Positions 51,854-63,000 of a stretch of 64,000 nucleotides of DNA are shown here, piece by piece. The first letter of the stretch is position 1. Each line of letters opens with the position of its first letter. This DNA is from Bacteroidaceae bacterium. Its GTDB lineage: Bacteria > Bacteroidota > Bacteroidia > Bacteroidales > Bacteroidaceae. The notes under the pieces were generated by a model. That model was not told the DNA's origin. It worked only from the letters and a program-made list of their open reading frames with translations, and did not search any database. A program made the position numbers and the translations under genes. The DNA lies in the NCBI GenBank assembly GCA_017935785.1, contig JAGBGU010000073.1, forward strand, positions 1 to 64,000, given 5' to 3'.

Positions 51854-53725
51854 ATGAAGAAATCTGCTAAATGGTCCTGGGGCTGTATGCTGTTCCTGAT
51901 TGTTATGATGGCAGCGGCGACAATAGTCGAGTCCGTCAAGGGAATGGGTTATGGCCATGCATGGGTATACGGCACTTGGTGGTTCAGACTGTTGTGGCTG
52001 GTAATGGCAGGCACAGCGCTATGGCACATTGTTAAGTGCAGGCTTTGGCGGCGGACGGTGGTGGGACTTATTCACCTGGCTTTCCTGATGATATTGGCCG
52101 GAGCGGCACTTACCGCCATTACCTCGCACCGCGGAATCCTTCATTTGCGCGAAGGAAGTTCCTCGGATATCTATGCCGATGACAACAGTCGTGTGAGGCA
52201 CCTCCCTTTTGAAGCCCGGTTGGACAGTTTCAGAATACAATATTATCCCGGCACGCAGACTCCGCAGGATTATATCAGCGATGTGGAGATGGGCGGTCAG
52301 AAATACCGCATATCCATGAACCGAATTGCGCGGAAGGATGGTTTCCGCTTTTATCAGTCCAGTTACGACAGGGACGGGATGGGTACAATCCTGCGGGTGA
52401 ATTACGACCCCTGGGGAACCGGCGTTACCTATGCCGGCTATCTGTTGCTGGGGCTGTCCATGCTGGTATATCTTATTACGGGAAGCTCTTTTTGGAAACG
52501 CCGGAAAAACCTCCGCACCCTGTCGCTATGGGCCGTGCTGCTCTTTTTCTCCGGCACGCTGAATGCTTCCGACTCTCTGCCGGTTGTTCCGAAAGAGAGC
52601 GTGGAACAACGGGCAAGCGAACAAGTGTTGTGGCAGGGAAGGCCGGCACCTTTGGGCACGTTGGCCAAAGACTTCCTTCTGAAAGTTTATGGCAAGACCG
52701 CATATAAGGGACTTACGCCGATGCAGGTTCTTCTCTCGTGGCAGGAAAACCCCGAGCACTGGGCGCAGGAACCCATTATTGTGCGCAAGGACAAGACCGT
52801 TGCCTGTCTGGACGACTTTATGGATTATTCGGTAATGCCTCCGCGCATAAAGGGAGTTGAGGGCGCACCGCATCTGGCCGAAAAAGTCAGCCTGATCCTG
52901 ACAATGACCCAGGGGCATCTGATAAAACCGCTTCCGGCCGAAGTGGAACCCCGTTCTGATGTGCGGATTGCCGCTGAATTGTTTTATAACCGCTTTAACT
53001 GGACGCTATGTGGCATGATAGGATGTTGGCTGTTGGTTCTGGTATGTCTTGTGCGCTCCTACGTTCCGTTGAAAGCCGTGTCCGGCAATCAGCATCTTTT
53101 AGGGACTGCGGTCAGTATGGGCCGGTTGTGCTTGTTCCTTTTTATGGCAGTGGCCTTTTTCCTGCGTTGGAATGCTGCCGGAAGAGTGCCTTTGAGCAAT
53201 GGGCACGAGACACTTCATTTTGCCGCACTTTGCGTACTGGCCGTAGGCGGGCTTTCTTCTCGTCTTCGCTACGAGGCCGCGTCCCTGTTGCCGGCCGCAT
53301 TCTTGCTTCTGGTGGCCCACCTGGGTGAGAAGGATCCCGGAATAACCCCTTTGATGCCGGTTCTGCATTCTCCTTGGCTCAGTGCCCATGTCAGCGTTAT
53401 CATGCTCAGTTACGCTCTGCTGATGCTTTCTATCGTAGACCGCCGTATGCTTCGTGCCGCCGTGTGTCTTTTGGCGGCGGGTATCTTTTTGGGCGCCGTT
53501 TGGGCCAATGTGTCGTGGGGCTCCTATTGGAGTTGGGACCCCAAGGAAACGTGGGCGCTCATCACTATGCTGGTCTATAGCGTGCCATTGCATTCGCAGA
53601 GTCTGCCCTGGTTCCGTTCTATGCGTAATTACCGTATTTATTCATTGGTGGCACTGGCTAGCCTGGCCATGACGTACTGGGGCGTGAATTACCTGTTGGG
53701 GGGTATGCACAGCTATGCTTCCTGA
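51854..53725 (+). CDS. Cytochrome c biogenesis protein, ResB-CcsA (CcsBA) fusion
   Basis: A 623-residue inner-membrane protein of the system II heme-attachment pathway. The N-terminal ResB-like part has three membrane helices (about 10-27, 42-58, 70-88), a periplasmic domain, and a fourth helix (about 190-208). The C-terminal CcsA part has the tryptophan-rich heme motif WGSYWSWDPKETW and conserved histidines in LSNGHETLHFAA, SPWLSAHVSVI and the terminal GGMHSYA. It should export heme and ligate it to CxxCH apocytochromes. No c-type cytochrome gene is in the window. Confidence 0.9.
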   Translation: MKKSAKWSWGCMLFLIVMMAAATIVESVKGMGYGHAWVYGTWWFRLLWLVMAGTALWHIVKCRLWRRTVVGLIHLAFLMILAGAALTAITSHRGILHLREGSSSDIYADDNSRVRHLPFEARLDSFRIQYYPGTQTPQDYISDVEMGGQKYRISMNRIARKDGFRFYQSSYDRDGMGTILRVNYDPWGTGVTYAGYLLLGLSMLVYLITGSSFWKRRKNLRTLSLWAVLLFFSGTLNASDSLPVVPKESVEQRASEQVLWQGRPAPLGTLAKDFLLKVYGKTAYKGLTPMQVLLSWQENPEHWAQEPIIVRKDKTVACLDDFMDYSVMPPRIKGVEGAPHLAEKVSLILTMTQGHLIKPLPAEVEPRSDVRIAAELFYNRFNWTLCGMIGCWLLVLVCLVRSYVPLKAVSGNQHLLGTAVSMGRLCLFLFMAVAFFLRWNAAGRVPLSNGHETLHFAALCVLAVGGLSSRLRYEAASLLPAAFLLLVAHLGEKDPGITPLMPVLHSPWLSAHVSVIMLSYALLMLSIVDRRMLRAAVCLLAAGIFLGAVWANVSWGSYWSWDPKETWALITMLVYSVPLHSQSLPWFRSMRNYRIYSLVALASLAMTYWGVNYLLGGMHSYAS

Positions 53726-53762
53726 TAGTTTTCCCGTTTGTATATAATATATTTATAATGTA

Positions 53763-55160
53763 ATGGTGGGCAGTAAGAGAAAAACATATAGGAAAAAGAA
53801 GAAACGCCGCTTGAAGAAGAGTGTGCGCCGGGGCTGTGCCGTGCTGTTCTGGATGGTGGCTCTCAGTCTGGGCAGCCTGGTGTGGAATGCCGTTGCTCCT
53901 TCCTTTTCCGATTCGGCAGAAGAAGATACCGTTGCGGTGGAGGAAGTGTACATTGCGCCGGAGGATACGGCCGAGGTTGATCCTGCTCTTACCGAACGTC
54001 TTGCGGACTATGTAAGAACGGCTCCCCGCATTGAAAAGAATCAATTGGGGGTATATGTCTATGACATTACCGCGCGTCAGGAGGTTTACGGCCATCGCGA
54101 CACCGTTCCCATGATACCGGCTTCGTGTACAAAACTGCTTACGGCGGCAGTGGCTTTGCACCATTTGGGGCCAGACCATGCTTACGACAGCAGTCTGCTG
54201 ATGTATGGTTCGGTAAGCAAAGGAACGTTGTACGGCTCGCTGATTGTCTCTATGGATGACGACCCCTTCTTCCCTTCTTTTGACGGCTTTGTCCGGGAAC
54301 TGTGCCGGAAAGGCGTAAGCCACATAGAGGGGAGCATTGTATTCGACCTGGCGCGTACCGATACGTTGCGCCAGCACCATACAGCGTCGCCGTGGGATAT
54401 ATCATATAATAAGGTTCCTTTGCTCATGAAGGGCGGTCCCCGTATCCGTCGAGAGTTTATGCAGACCCTTTCCGCGCAGGGCATAACGTACCATCCTAAT
54501 CCAATCTTGGCGCATCCCTGGCTTCAGGGACTCAGCGAGGATGAGGACCCGGCAGAATACCGTCTGGCTCTCTCGCTGGCCCGTTCCCAGAGCGTAATCC
54601 TGGCCCGTACCACTCATTCGCTCCGCTCGGTCCTGTTCCCGGTACTGATGTATAGTGACAATATTCTGGCCGAGGCGGTACATTATCACATTGGCCATGC
54701 GTACGACCGCTGGACCGGTGGCGGATGGACTACAAAGGAACTGACAGAACAATTCCTACGCGAGGAATTACAAATTCCCTCGGGAGAGAGAAAAAAACTG
54801 TGTGTGAACGATGGCAGCGGACTGGCACCGGCCAATCGCTTTACCTCGCGTTTTCTGGTACATCTTTTAACTTATGCCTATGACCATCCGGTCATGCAGA
54901 AAGTGTTCATTGAAGAACTGCTTCCTTCCCCTCTTCCAGATCGCAGGGGAACCCTTACAGGCCGGATGAAAAGCGAGAAGGTTCACGGCCGTGTCTTTGC
55001 CAAGACCGGAACGCTTGCGGCCAAAGGCGTGTCTTCCCTTAGCGGTTATTGTCTGGGTCGTAACGGACACTGGTATGCCTTTGCCATTCTGCACGAGGAT
55101 ATGGCCATCTACGAGGCGCGTATTTTCCAGGACCGCCTGTGCGAATTACTGGTTAGATAG
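53763..55160 (+). CDS. dacB: D-alanyl-D-alanine carboxypeptidase/endopeptidase, PBP4 type
   Basis: A 465-residue penicillin-binding protein of the S13 family. The N terminus is very basic, then one membrane anchor or signal helix (about 20-40). The active-site motifs are ASCTK (Ser-x-x-Lys), YSDN (Ser-x-Asn) and AKTGTL (Lys-Thr-Gly). It trims peptidoglycan stem peptides in the periplasm. It lies 37 bp after ccsBA. Confidence 0.93.
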   Translation: MVGSKRKTYRKKKKRRLKKSVRRGCAVLFWMVALSLGSLVWNAVAPSFSDSAEEDTVAVEEVYIAPEDTAEVDPALTERLADYVRTAPRIEKNQLGVYVYDITARQEVYGHRDTVPMIPASCTKLLTAAVALHHLGPDHAYDSSLLMYGSVSKGTLYGSLIVSMDDDPFFPSFDGFVRELCRKGVSHIEGSIVFDLARTDTLRQHHTASPWDISYNKVPLLMKGGPRIRREFMQTLSAQGITYHPNPILAHPWLQGLSEDEDPAEYRLALSLARSQSVILARTTHSLRSVLFPVLMYSDNILAEAVHYHIGHAYDRWTGGGWTTKELTEQFLREELQIPSGERKKLCVNDGSGLAPANRFTSRFLVHLLTYAYDHPVMQKVFIEELLPSPLPDRRGTLTGRMKSEKVHGRVFAKTGTLAAKGVSSLSGYCLGRNGHWYAFAILHEDMAIYEARIFQDRLCELLVR

Positions 55161-55233
55161 ATTTTTCCTGGCAATATCTGATTTTAGCGGTATTTTTATC
55201 GCTTGAATCATACCTCTGTATTTCTTTTATTAT

Positions 55234-55241
55234 TAATTTTG
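55234..55241 (+). promoter_or_regulatory. Bacteroidetes -7 box for the fasciclin gene
   Basis: TAATTTTG matches TAnnTTTG, 34 nt before the ATG at 55276. Two upstream ATGs (55253, 55262) are out of frame with the gene. Confidence 0.45.
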
Positions 55242-55275
55242 CCGGCAGAACCATGAAAATAATGAAAGAAAAACC

Positions 55276-57390
55276 ATGAAAAAAGTTTTTGGATTATGTA
55301 TCTTTTGTGCCCTTTTTGCATTATGGGGTTGTACTGAAGAGATTGATAAATCTGCGCGGTACGTCTTTAATGAACCTACGATTATGAGCTATTTGTCCGA
55401 ACACAAGCAGTACAGCCAGTATTGCGACTTGTTGGGCAAGGTAAAGGTGAGCCGTATGTCGGAAACCACGCTCAAACAACTTCTCAGCGCGCGAGGAAAC
55501 TACACCGTTTTTGCACCCACCAACGATGCCATTGACGCTTACTTGCAGGTGTTGGATTCTCTGGGTATCGTGGATACGCCCTCCTGGGACGGTTTCCGTG
55601 ACAGTACAAAACTGGACTCTATCCGCAAGGTCATTGTGCATAACAGCGTTATTGACGGCGGCGATTTGATGTATTACGAGGTCAACGCCTTTCCTGTAAC
55701 GCAGGGAGCGGAAATCCCCATGGCCAATATGTACGACCGCAAATTGGTTGTGCATTACGGTAATGATCCGGACAGTATAACGGTCAATGACGCTCCCATA
55801 GACCTGAAAAACCGTGATATTATTGCCATCAATGGCGTAATTCATGCCGTAAATTCCGTAGTGGCACCCAGCAACAGCACGCTTAGCCATTTGATGTCAA
55901 CAATCATTGACCAGAAGAGGGAGGGACATTACGTGGCTTCCATGCTGGCAAAGGCTGTGGGTATGCTGGATACGCTGAACCAGGTAAGGGATGAGGTTTA
56001 TGAAACGCTGTATCAGGAAGGCAAGATATCCGACATCAGCGTTCCGGACGGAAACGGAAGCGGAACCTACGATGCCTGGGCGCCCGAACACCGCTATTAT
56101 GGCTTCACATATTTTGCCGAAACGGACAGTTTCTGGCGCGAGACTCTGGGTAAGGAGCCAACAGAAATCACTCCCGCCGATGTGCAGGCTTATGTAGAGA
56201 GCCTTGGCGCTTATCCCGACGCCGTTGCCAATACGGATTACCAGAACGAGAACAATCTGTTGAACCAGTTTGTCACCTATCATTTCCTTCCCATGAAATT
56301 GTCTACAGACCGTTTGGTAAACCACTATAACGAGCGTGGATACAGCCTGACGGTAAAGAATCCTACAGTGGCCATGACGGAATATTATACCACAATGGGC
56401 AAGAGAAGGCTGATGAAGGTCTTTGAAAGCCGCGAGAGCAATGGCGTGTACATTAACCGTTTCCCCAATCTGGATAACGGACGCCACGGTTCCTATACCG
56501 AAGTGTCATGTGACCCCGATAAGGAAGGAGTTTTCATTGGCGAACCTAATCTTGAGGGTGACAACAATGTGCGCAATGGAATCATTTATCCCATTGACAA
56601 ACTTCTCGTTTATGACCGTCAGACCCGTGAGAATATGACAAAGGGACGAGTGCGCTGGGATGTTTCGGCCATGTTCCCCGAACTCATGAACAATGACTGC
56701 CGTATGTCTGAAATTACGGACAACCGCCATAAGAATGTAGGCATTCCCATGGATGTGGAATACAAGTACTTTGATGATGCCTGGATTGAGGAAGGAACCT
56801 ATTTCTTCTACTGGACCGGTCGTGGAAACGGATGGCACAACTATTTGGGCGACGAGTTCAACATTCAGGGAATGTCTGAGCTGACGCTTCGTCTTCCTCC
56901 TGTTCCCACGCTTGGAACCTACGAGCTGCGCTTTGCCGTACAGAGCGGAGGTGCCCGCGGAATGGTGCAGTTCTATTGGGGCGAGGACCGCAACCGCTTG
57001 GCGGCCAAGGGAATCCCGTTGGATATTCGTTTGGGCGCGGTATGGCGTAACACTACGGCTGGACAGTTCCCCAGTAAGTTGGGATGGGAAAAGGATACCG
57101 ATGATGACGACTATAATGCCGAAGTGGACAAGAAACTGCGCAACAACGGTTTCATGAAGGGAGCCAATGTCTATATCGCAGGTTCTCCAGGCGGAACGCT
57201 GACCGCCCGCGAGGATGAAATATCAACCCGACGCATCATTATCCGTGAAACGATGGATCCGGACAAAGTCTATTATCTGCGCTTCAAGACGGTGCTTGAC
57301 GACCCCACACGCCAGTTCTATATGGACTATCTGGAGTATTGTGCCAAGGAAGTTTATGACAATCCCGAAGAACCCGAGGACATTTGGTAA
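55276..57390 (+). CDS. Fasciclin-domain surface lipoprotein
   Basis: A 704-residue predicted lipoprotein with a lipobox LWGC (Cys-19). A first FAS1 domain (about 40-190) shows GNYTVFAPTNDAIDAYL and the closing DIIAINGVIHAVNSVVAP. A second, more diverged FAS1-like region (about 195-440) includes NGVYINRFPN and NGIIYPIDKLLVYD. The C-terminal 250 residues are beta-rich, perhaps a galactose-binding-like domain (ELRLP-type strands, FYWGEDRNR). FAS1 domains usually serve adhesion, and in Bacteroidetes such lipoproteins sit in surface glycan loci. A terminator follows, so it may be transcribed apart from the GH97 gene. Confidence 0.83.
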   Translation: MKKVFGLCIFCALFALWGCTEEIDKSARYVFNEPTIMSYLSEHKQYSQYCDLLGKVKVSRMSETTLKQLLSARGNYTVFAPTNDAIDAYLQVLDSLGIVDTPSWDGFRDSTKLDSIRKVIVHNSVIDGGDLMYYEVNAFPVTQGAEIPMANMYDRKLVVHYGNDPDSITVNDAPIDLKNRDIIAINGVIHAVNSVVAPSNSTLSHLMSTIIDQKREGHYVASMLAKAVGMLDTLNQVRDEVYETLYQEGKISDISVPDGNGSGTYDAWAPEHRYYGFTYFAETDSFWRETLGKEPTEITPADVQAYVESLGAYPDAVANTDYQNENNLLNQFVTYHFLPMKLSTDRLVNHYNERGYSLTVKNPTVAMTEYYTTMGKRRLMKVFESRESNGVYINRFPNLDNGRHGSYTEVSCDPDKEGVFIGEPNLEGDNNVRNGIIYPIDKLLVYDRQTRENMTKGRVRWDVSAMFPELMNNDCRMSEITDNRHKNVGIPMDVEYKYFDDAWIEEGTYFFYWTGRGNGWHNYLGDEFNIQGMSELTLRLPPVPTLGTYELRFAVQSGGARGMVQFYWGEDRNRLAAKGIPLDIRLGAVWRNTTAGQFPSKLGWEKDTDDDDYNAEVDKKLRNNGFMKGANVYIAGSPGGTLTAREDEISTRRIIIRETMDPDKVYYLRFKTVLDDPTRQFYMDYLEYCAKEVYDNPEEPEDIW

Positions 57391-57402
57391 GGAACAAAGA
57401 AA

Positions 57403-57449
57403 GGCGGGACACGCATGGAACTTGGTTTCTGCGTATCCCACCGTTTTTT
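57403..57449 (+). terminator. Terminator of the fasciclin gene
   Basis: GGCGGGACACGCA pairs with TGCGTATCCCACC, with two mismatches, over a loop of about 14 nt. Six T follow (57444-57449). It starts 13 nt past the stop codon. Confidence 0.75.
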
Positions 57450-57490
57450 GAGAGATATAAAAACAGAAAATAATTTTTTATAAGTTTGCC

Positions 57491-60022
57491 ATGAAGAGTA
57501 TATGCAAGAATCTTTGCCTGCTTAGTGTTTTACTTTTAAATCCACTGGCTTCTGCAGCGGATGATTATGAAGTGGTTTCGCCTAACGGCAATATATCTGC
57601 CTTGCTGCATTTTGAAGAAGGCAGGATGAGCTATTCAGTCAAAAAGGGAGACAAGGTGCTCGTAGAGCGTTCTCCGCTGGGACTGACTACAAATCAGGCA
57701 GACTTTTCTGCCGGAGGATTGGAGTATGTCTCACACAACGTAGCCGCATTGGATGAAACGTACACTCTTACAACTGGTAAGCGGAGGGAATGCCGTAACA
57801 ATTTTTCCCAACTGACTTTTACCGTCAGGCATGTGAAGGCAGCATGGAACCTGTCAGTTCTTTTCCGCCTTTATGATGACGGTTTCGCATTTCGCTACGT
57901 CCTTCCCAAGAAAGGTTCTTTGAACAGGATTCAGATTACGGACGAAGCCAGCCGTATAAAAGTAAAGGGTTTCAACTATTGTTTGGGATGCCGTTTTAAC
58001 CATCCCGACGATTATTATCATCCCAACATTCCCTATGAAAGCAATTACGGGCGCTACGCCTGGACAGACTTGCAAGGTCATGGCCACGATGCGCGCCTCA
58101 ACGCTCCGGCTTTGGTCAGAGCCGGCTTGGATTATCTGTTGATAACAGAGGCAGCCAATGTGGGAACATATTCCACGGCGCTGCTCAGGGCGGAGTCCGC
58201 TGAAGGAGAGTTCTCTTTTGCCTACTCCGGTGACACCAAGGATATGAATACGGACAAAGTCCATTCCCTGACAGTAGACCTGCCGATGAAAACTCCTTGG
58301 CGCATGGCTGTTGTCGGAGAACTCTCGGATGTTTTTGAATCGGTAATGGCGGAAAATCTCAATGCTCCCAATGCCTTGAAAGACACCACCTGGATTCGTC
58401 CGGGATGGGTTTCCTGGGACTGGGGTGGCGTGGAAGGTGGTTCCTATGGTCCCTCGCGTGTGCAGTGCGATAGGGAATACATTGATTTGGCCGTCGAGAT
58501 GGGCTGGCCTTACGTTTTGGTGGACGGGGGATGGCGTCATGAACACATGCCTGAAATAATGAGTTATGCCAACGCCAAGGGTGTGGATGTATTGTTGTGG
58601 CAGACTGCAGACCTTTCTGACAGCCAGCAGTTTTCATACAGTAATATGGCAAAGACGCTCGACGAATGGAAAGCCTGGGGCGTGAAGGGTGTGAAGATTG
58701 ACTTCTGGGAGGATGATTCCCGCACCACAATGGACCGCATGGAACTGTTGCTCAAGTTGTGTGCCGAACGAAAAATGCTGGTCAATTTCCATGGCTGTAC
58801 CCGTCCGTCCGGACTGCGGAGAACCTATCCGCATCTGATGACGCAAGAAGGCATCATGGGAGGAGAGCAGAATTTCTGGAACAACAAGTATATGACTGCC
58901 GAACACCATATAAACCTCTTCTTTACGCGAAATGTGGTGGGAGCGGCAGACTATACGCCGGGAGATATGCTTGACCAGGCCGGAACGCTCATTAACAAAA
59001 CGTCTGTGGCCCACCGTATGGGACTGCTTGTGGGTTTTGAGTCCGGTTTGCAGCATGTGGCGGAGAGTCCGGAAGCCTTGCGCTATTTTGAAGGGCGCGA
59101 CATTATGAAACGTATACCTGCGGTGTGGGATGAGAGCCGTCTGCTCGAAGGCAATGTTACCCAATATGCATCCATTGCCCGCCGCAACGGAGAAGACTGG
59201 TGGATAGCCGGTGCCACCGTTCCGGCCCGTTACAGCCGTATAAAATTAGACTTCCTGGTTCCGGACAAGGAATACACGGCCTATATCTATCGCGACGGAA
59301 CCTGCCGTTCCGATATGACCTTTGAAAGCCGTACCGTTGATAGCAACACCACTCTTTCCATTCGTCAAGTCTTGTGCGGAGGTTACCTGGTCCAGATTAC
59401 GCCTAAAGCAGATTTGCCGGCGCCCGCAGCAAGAGAGACTTACGAGGCAGAGGCTGCCGGCAACACCATGTCATCTGGCGTAACGGTGAACAATGTGGAT
59501 GCCACATACGCCTCGGGAGGAAAGCAGGTAAATAATCTGGGTCTGGGACGCCTGCTTACCTTTAACGGCATTAAGGCCACGCACGGAAAGGGACAATACG
59601 TTCTGTCGTTCTACTATATTACCGCGGACAACCGCGACGCTGAAATACTGCTGAACGGCAAGTCGCTCGGAACCGTCACCTTTAAGGGCAACCATAAACG
59701 TGTCAATACGTTTGAGCCGGAGGGTATGGGACTGTACCGCATGGTTGTGGACCTGCAGGAAGGGGATAAGAACCAGCTTACAGTCAAGGCTCCCAAAGAA
59801 GGATGGTCGCCCAACTTCGACAGGATTACCCTGACTCCGCTTGTCACGGAGGGTTCTTCCGTTTCCGAGGTGACTTCAGAGGGTAAACAAGCCGTATCCG
59901 GGCCGGTTTTCAGTCTGGACGGCCGTATGCTCGCCCAGGATGCCGCATCCTTTCATGGACGTGAGGGCATTTATCTGTTGCGGAATGCAGACGGCATCTT
60001 TGTAAAGACATTTATAAAATAA
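57491..60022 (+). CDS. Glycoside hydrolase family 97 with C-terminal CBM-like domain
   Basis: An 843-residue secreted enzyme with a signal peptide (LLSVLLLNPLASAA). It has the GH97 N-terminal beta-sandwich (about 25-290), a TIM barrel (about 295-570: GWVSWDWGG, GVKIDFWEDD, NFHGCTRPSG, TQEGIMGGEQ) and a C-terminal beta domain. A CBM35-like domain follows (about 650-795, YEAEAAGNT to NFDRITL). Asp-404 in VKIDF sits where retaining GH97 members have the nucleophile, and Glu-459 (or Glu-453) is the candidate acid/base. That favours a retaining, alpha-galactosidase-like enzyme over the inverting SusB type. It ends with VFSLDGRML, a diverged sorting-like tail. The discoidin gene follows at 18 bp. 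Confidence 0.92.
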   Translation: MKSICKNLCLLSVLLLNPLASAADDYEVVSPNGNISALLHFEEGRMSYSVKKGDKVLVERSPLGLTTNQADFSAGGLEYVSHNVAALDETYTLTTGKRRECRNNFSQLTFTVRHVKAAWNLSVLFRLYDDGFAFRYVLPKKGSLNRIQITDEASRIKVKGFNYCLGCRFNHPDDYYHPNIPYESNYGRYAWTDLQGHGHDARLNAPALVRAGLDYLLITEAANVGTYSTALLRAESAEGEFSFAYSGDTKDMNTDKVHSLTVDLPMKTPWRMAVVGELSDVFESVMAENLNAPNALKDTTWIRPGWVSWDWGGVEGGSYGPSRVQCDREYIDLAVEMGWPYVLVDGGWRHEHMPEIMSYANAKGVDVLLWQTADLSDSQQFSYSNMAKTLDEWKAWGVKGVKIDFWEDDSRTTMDRMELLLKLCAERKMLVNFHGCTRPSGLRRTYPHLMTQEGIMGGEQNFWNNKYMTAEHHINLFFTRNVVGAADYTPGDMLDQAGTLINKTSVAHRMGLLVGFESGLQHVAESPEALRYFEGRDIMKRIPAVWDESRLLEGNVTQYASIARRNGEDWWIAGATVPARYSRIKLDFLVPDKEYTAYIYRDGTCRSDMTFESRTVDSNTTLSIRQVLCGGYLVQITPKADLPAPAARETYEAEAAGNTMSSGVTVNNVDATYASGGKQVNNLGLGRLLTFNGIKATHGKGQYVLSFYYITADNRDAEILLNGKSLGTVTFKGNHKRVNTFEPEGMGLYRMVVDLQEGDKNQLTVKAPKEGWSPNFDRITLTPLVTEGSSVSEVTSEGKQAVSGPVFSLDGRMLAQDAASFHGREGIYLLRNADGIFVKTFIK

Positions 60023-60040
60023 TTTCTAACCATAATTATC

Positions 60041-63000
60041 ATGAAAAAGTTTTTTACTATTCTTTCATCCCTGTTGTTGGCGATGGCGCTTCCGGCACAG
60101 GATCTCCAGTGGGACCTGTACGGAATTCAGCCCGACCAACCGTTGGTAAGCAGTGCGGACCAACTTTCAAGTCCTTATAGCGATGAGGCTGAGGGACTGC
60201 ACATTGAGTACCTGACCGATGGCGACATCAACACGTTCTGGCACAGCGACTGGCACGGCCGTGTGTCCGGAACACCGTATTTTGAAATTGAACTGGCCGA
60301 AGAGACAGATGGCTATATGGCGCTTTGTATAGGCCGACGCAACAGCAGTAGCACCTGCCAGTTTACCAACATGGAGGTGCAGACCAGTGCCGACGGAACG
60401 GAATGGAAGTCGATGGGCACTTCTGAAATGCCTTACCTTTCACTGGACGAATATGTGGTGTCCACACCTTTCTATATGCCGGAAGGAACTTCCCGCATTA
60501 GGGTATATTGCGTGGGCCGCAGCAATACGGTCAATGTTATAAACGATTGCGGCGTCGGCACGTTCCACATGGCAGAGTTCCAGATGTACCGCGTGAACGA
60601 CAATTTCGGAAAGGAGTTTGACCTGAACAGCATATTGCTGAAATACGACGAGTATATTGGCGGCGAGTCCAATCTGAATATGGGAGAGGGTTTCGGCCAG
60701 TATAATGATTACGAAGCGGAACAGGCGTTCCTCAAGGGACTGCACACAGCCAGTGAGATTCTGGCAAACGAACAGCTTGATGCGTACACCAATGCCCAGA
60801 TACGGGAGATTATGCGCGGTGTGGAGGAAAGCTATGCCGCGGTGCTCGCATCCGAAGTCCCCTTCAGACTGGCCGTGGACGGATATTACCGTATACTTTG
60901 CAATATGAATTATGTGGAGGAACAGGAGACCGGCGACATAGACCTGGACGGAAACCCCATAGTGGAGCAGACCGTTGTCCCCAAGGCCGTCTATGCAACC
61001 ATCGACTCCAAGGTCTGCTGGGGTACACGCAACGATACCGACTGCCGCTTCCTGTGGCGTCTGGAGCAGAAGGAGGGCGGCATCAGTATGGTCAATGCCG
61101 CAACCGGAGAGCATATGTATGCCACAGATTCCGATAACAAGGTTGTCATGACAGCGGAAGGCGATACGCTTATGGCGTTTGACTATGTGGCCAGCCAGGA
61201 CGGACACGATATCCTGTACATACGTTTTTCCGGTGCCGAAAAGGATATGAGCGGAAACCTCGGCTCCTATCTGCACCAATTGAGCCACCAGCAGGGAAAG
61301 GGCAAGGGGGATGCCTTGTGCCTTTGGGTTGCCACCTGGAACAAGACCAACGGTGACAAGGGTACGTCCGAATTCTACCTGGAGTCCGTCTCCGATGAAG
61401 AGGCCGAAAAGCTGATGGAAGACTTTGCCACCATTAAGGACCACGACAAAATGGTGCTGAAGTATCAGGAAACCATCGGGAAGTCCAAGACCGCACTGGA
61501 GATAGCCAAAGACATGAAGGGCGCCTACACGCCCAGCACAGACCAACCCCTCATCACATCCGCGGGGCAGTTCTCATCCTTGTGGAGCGACCCCAGCGAG
61601 GGCACTTCCTTTGAACCTTTGGTGGACACGGATGCCTCCACCTTCTGGCACTCTACATGGCACGGCAGCGACCTGAATTATCCCACCCATTCTTTCGAGG
61701 TGGCCATGCCCGAGGGCGCCACAGGATGGGTAAAGGCGTATATCCAGCGCCGTCAGGGAGCCGGAGACGACCACATTACGCTTATGAAAGTTTATGGCTG
61801 TAATGACGAGGCGCAGCTCATCGACCCCTCTGAAAACGGTTGGACACTGGTAAGCGCAAACCTTACCACACCGTGGTTCAGCGGCCAGGCGGATGCCTAT
61901 ACCGAAGCGTTCTTCCTGGACCAGCCCTATAAGTATCTGCGTTTCTATGTGACCGGAACTTTGGGCGCCGGCAGCGCAAACCGCACCTTCTTCCATATGG
62001 GCGGCTTCCAGATTTATCCTGCCGAGAAGACCGGCAACACCCAGTATGACCACATGGCCGAGGCCGGCGACCGCCTGCAGGACATAGTGGACGCCTATCC
62101 CGGAATGGACATGGAAACGCTTACCGTAGAACAGTATAACGAACTCATGGCTGCCTACGAGGCCTTCGGCGCAAAGGTGGTCGACCCCGCTCCTCTGCGC
62201 AATGCCATCGACGCCAACCGCAATGCCGCCGATGTCATCGAACTGGGTACAAATCCGGGCTATTGGGCCGACATGACATCCGCTGACAACCTGGCGGCGG
62301 TAATCGCCCGGGCCGAAGCCTATGACAAAAGCGCCCGTCTGACCGTTCAGGAAAGCGAACAGTACATAGCACAGATTCAAGAGGCGGCCGCCGCCATCAT
62401 GACATCCGTCATCCCCGTCAGTCCCGATAAGTGGTACCGTCTGCGCTTTGCCACCATGGAACAGTATGAGAAGTATGGATGGAATCCGGTAAACGCACAC
62501 AAGGAGACCGTCTCTCTCCTGGGAAAGGTCATTGTGCCAAGCCGTTTTGTAGAGGCTACCGAATCTCAGCCTGCCGGAGTGGAAATATATCCCCAGGAGG
62601 ACATCCGCGAGGGAAATACCCTGCACTATGTGGATCCTGAAATGCTTACGGACGACTCGTATGCCATGTTCCGCTTTGTACCGTTGGAAGACGGTTCCTA
62701 TGCGGTGCAGCACAAGCTTTCCGGCCTGTATATGCAGCGCGACCGCTATCACGACAATAAAATCAGAGTACAGGTGCAGCCCACCAAAATGACCGTCAAG
62801 CCTCTGGGCAAGGGCCAGGTGGCCTTTGTGATGGAAGACCTGGCGGGATTCACATGGGAACAGCACTATATGAACGCATGGTGCGACCATCTGGAGCTGA
62901 TGTCATGGACACCCGAGTCTGCCGGCTCCAACTCCGGACTCTTCATTGAGGAAGTTGCGGACATTACCGGAGAAGAGGATGCGCCTTATTATTATAAGGA

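Noticed and set aside
60440-62890. Two long minus-strand frames (368 and 438 residues) opposite the discoidin gene
   Set aside because: Both lie wholly within a well-supported coding gene with a signal peptide and repeated domains. They show no motif and arise from the codon bias of the sense strand.
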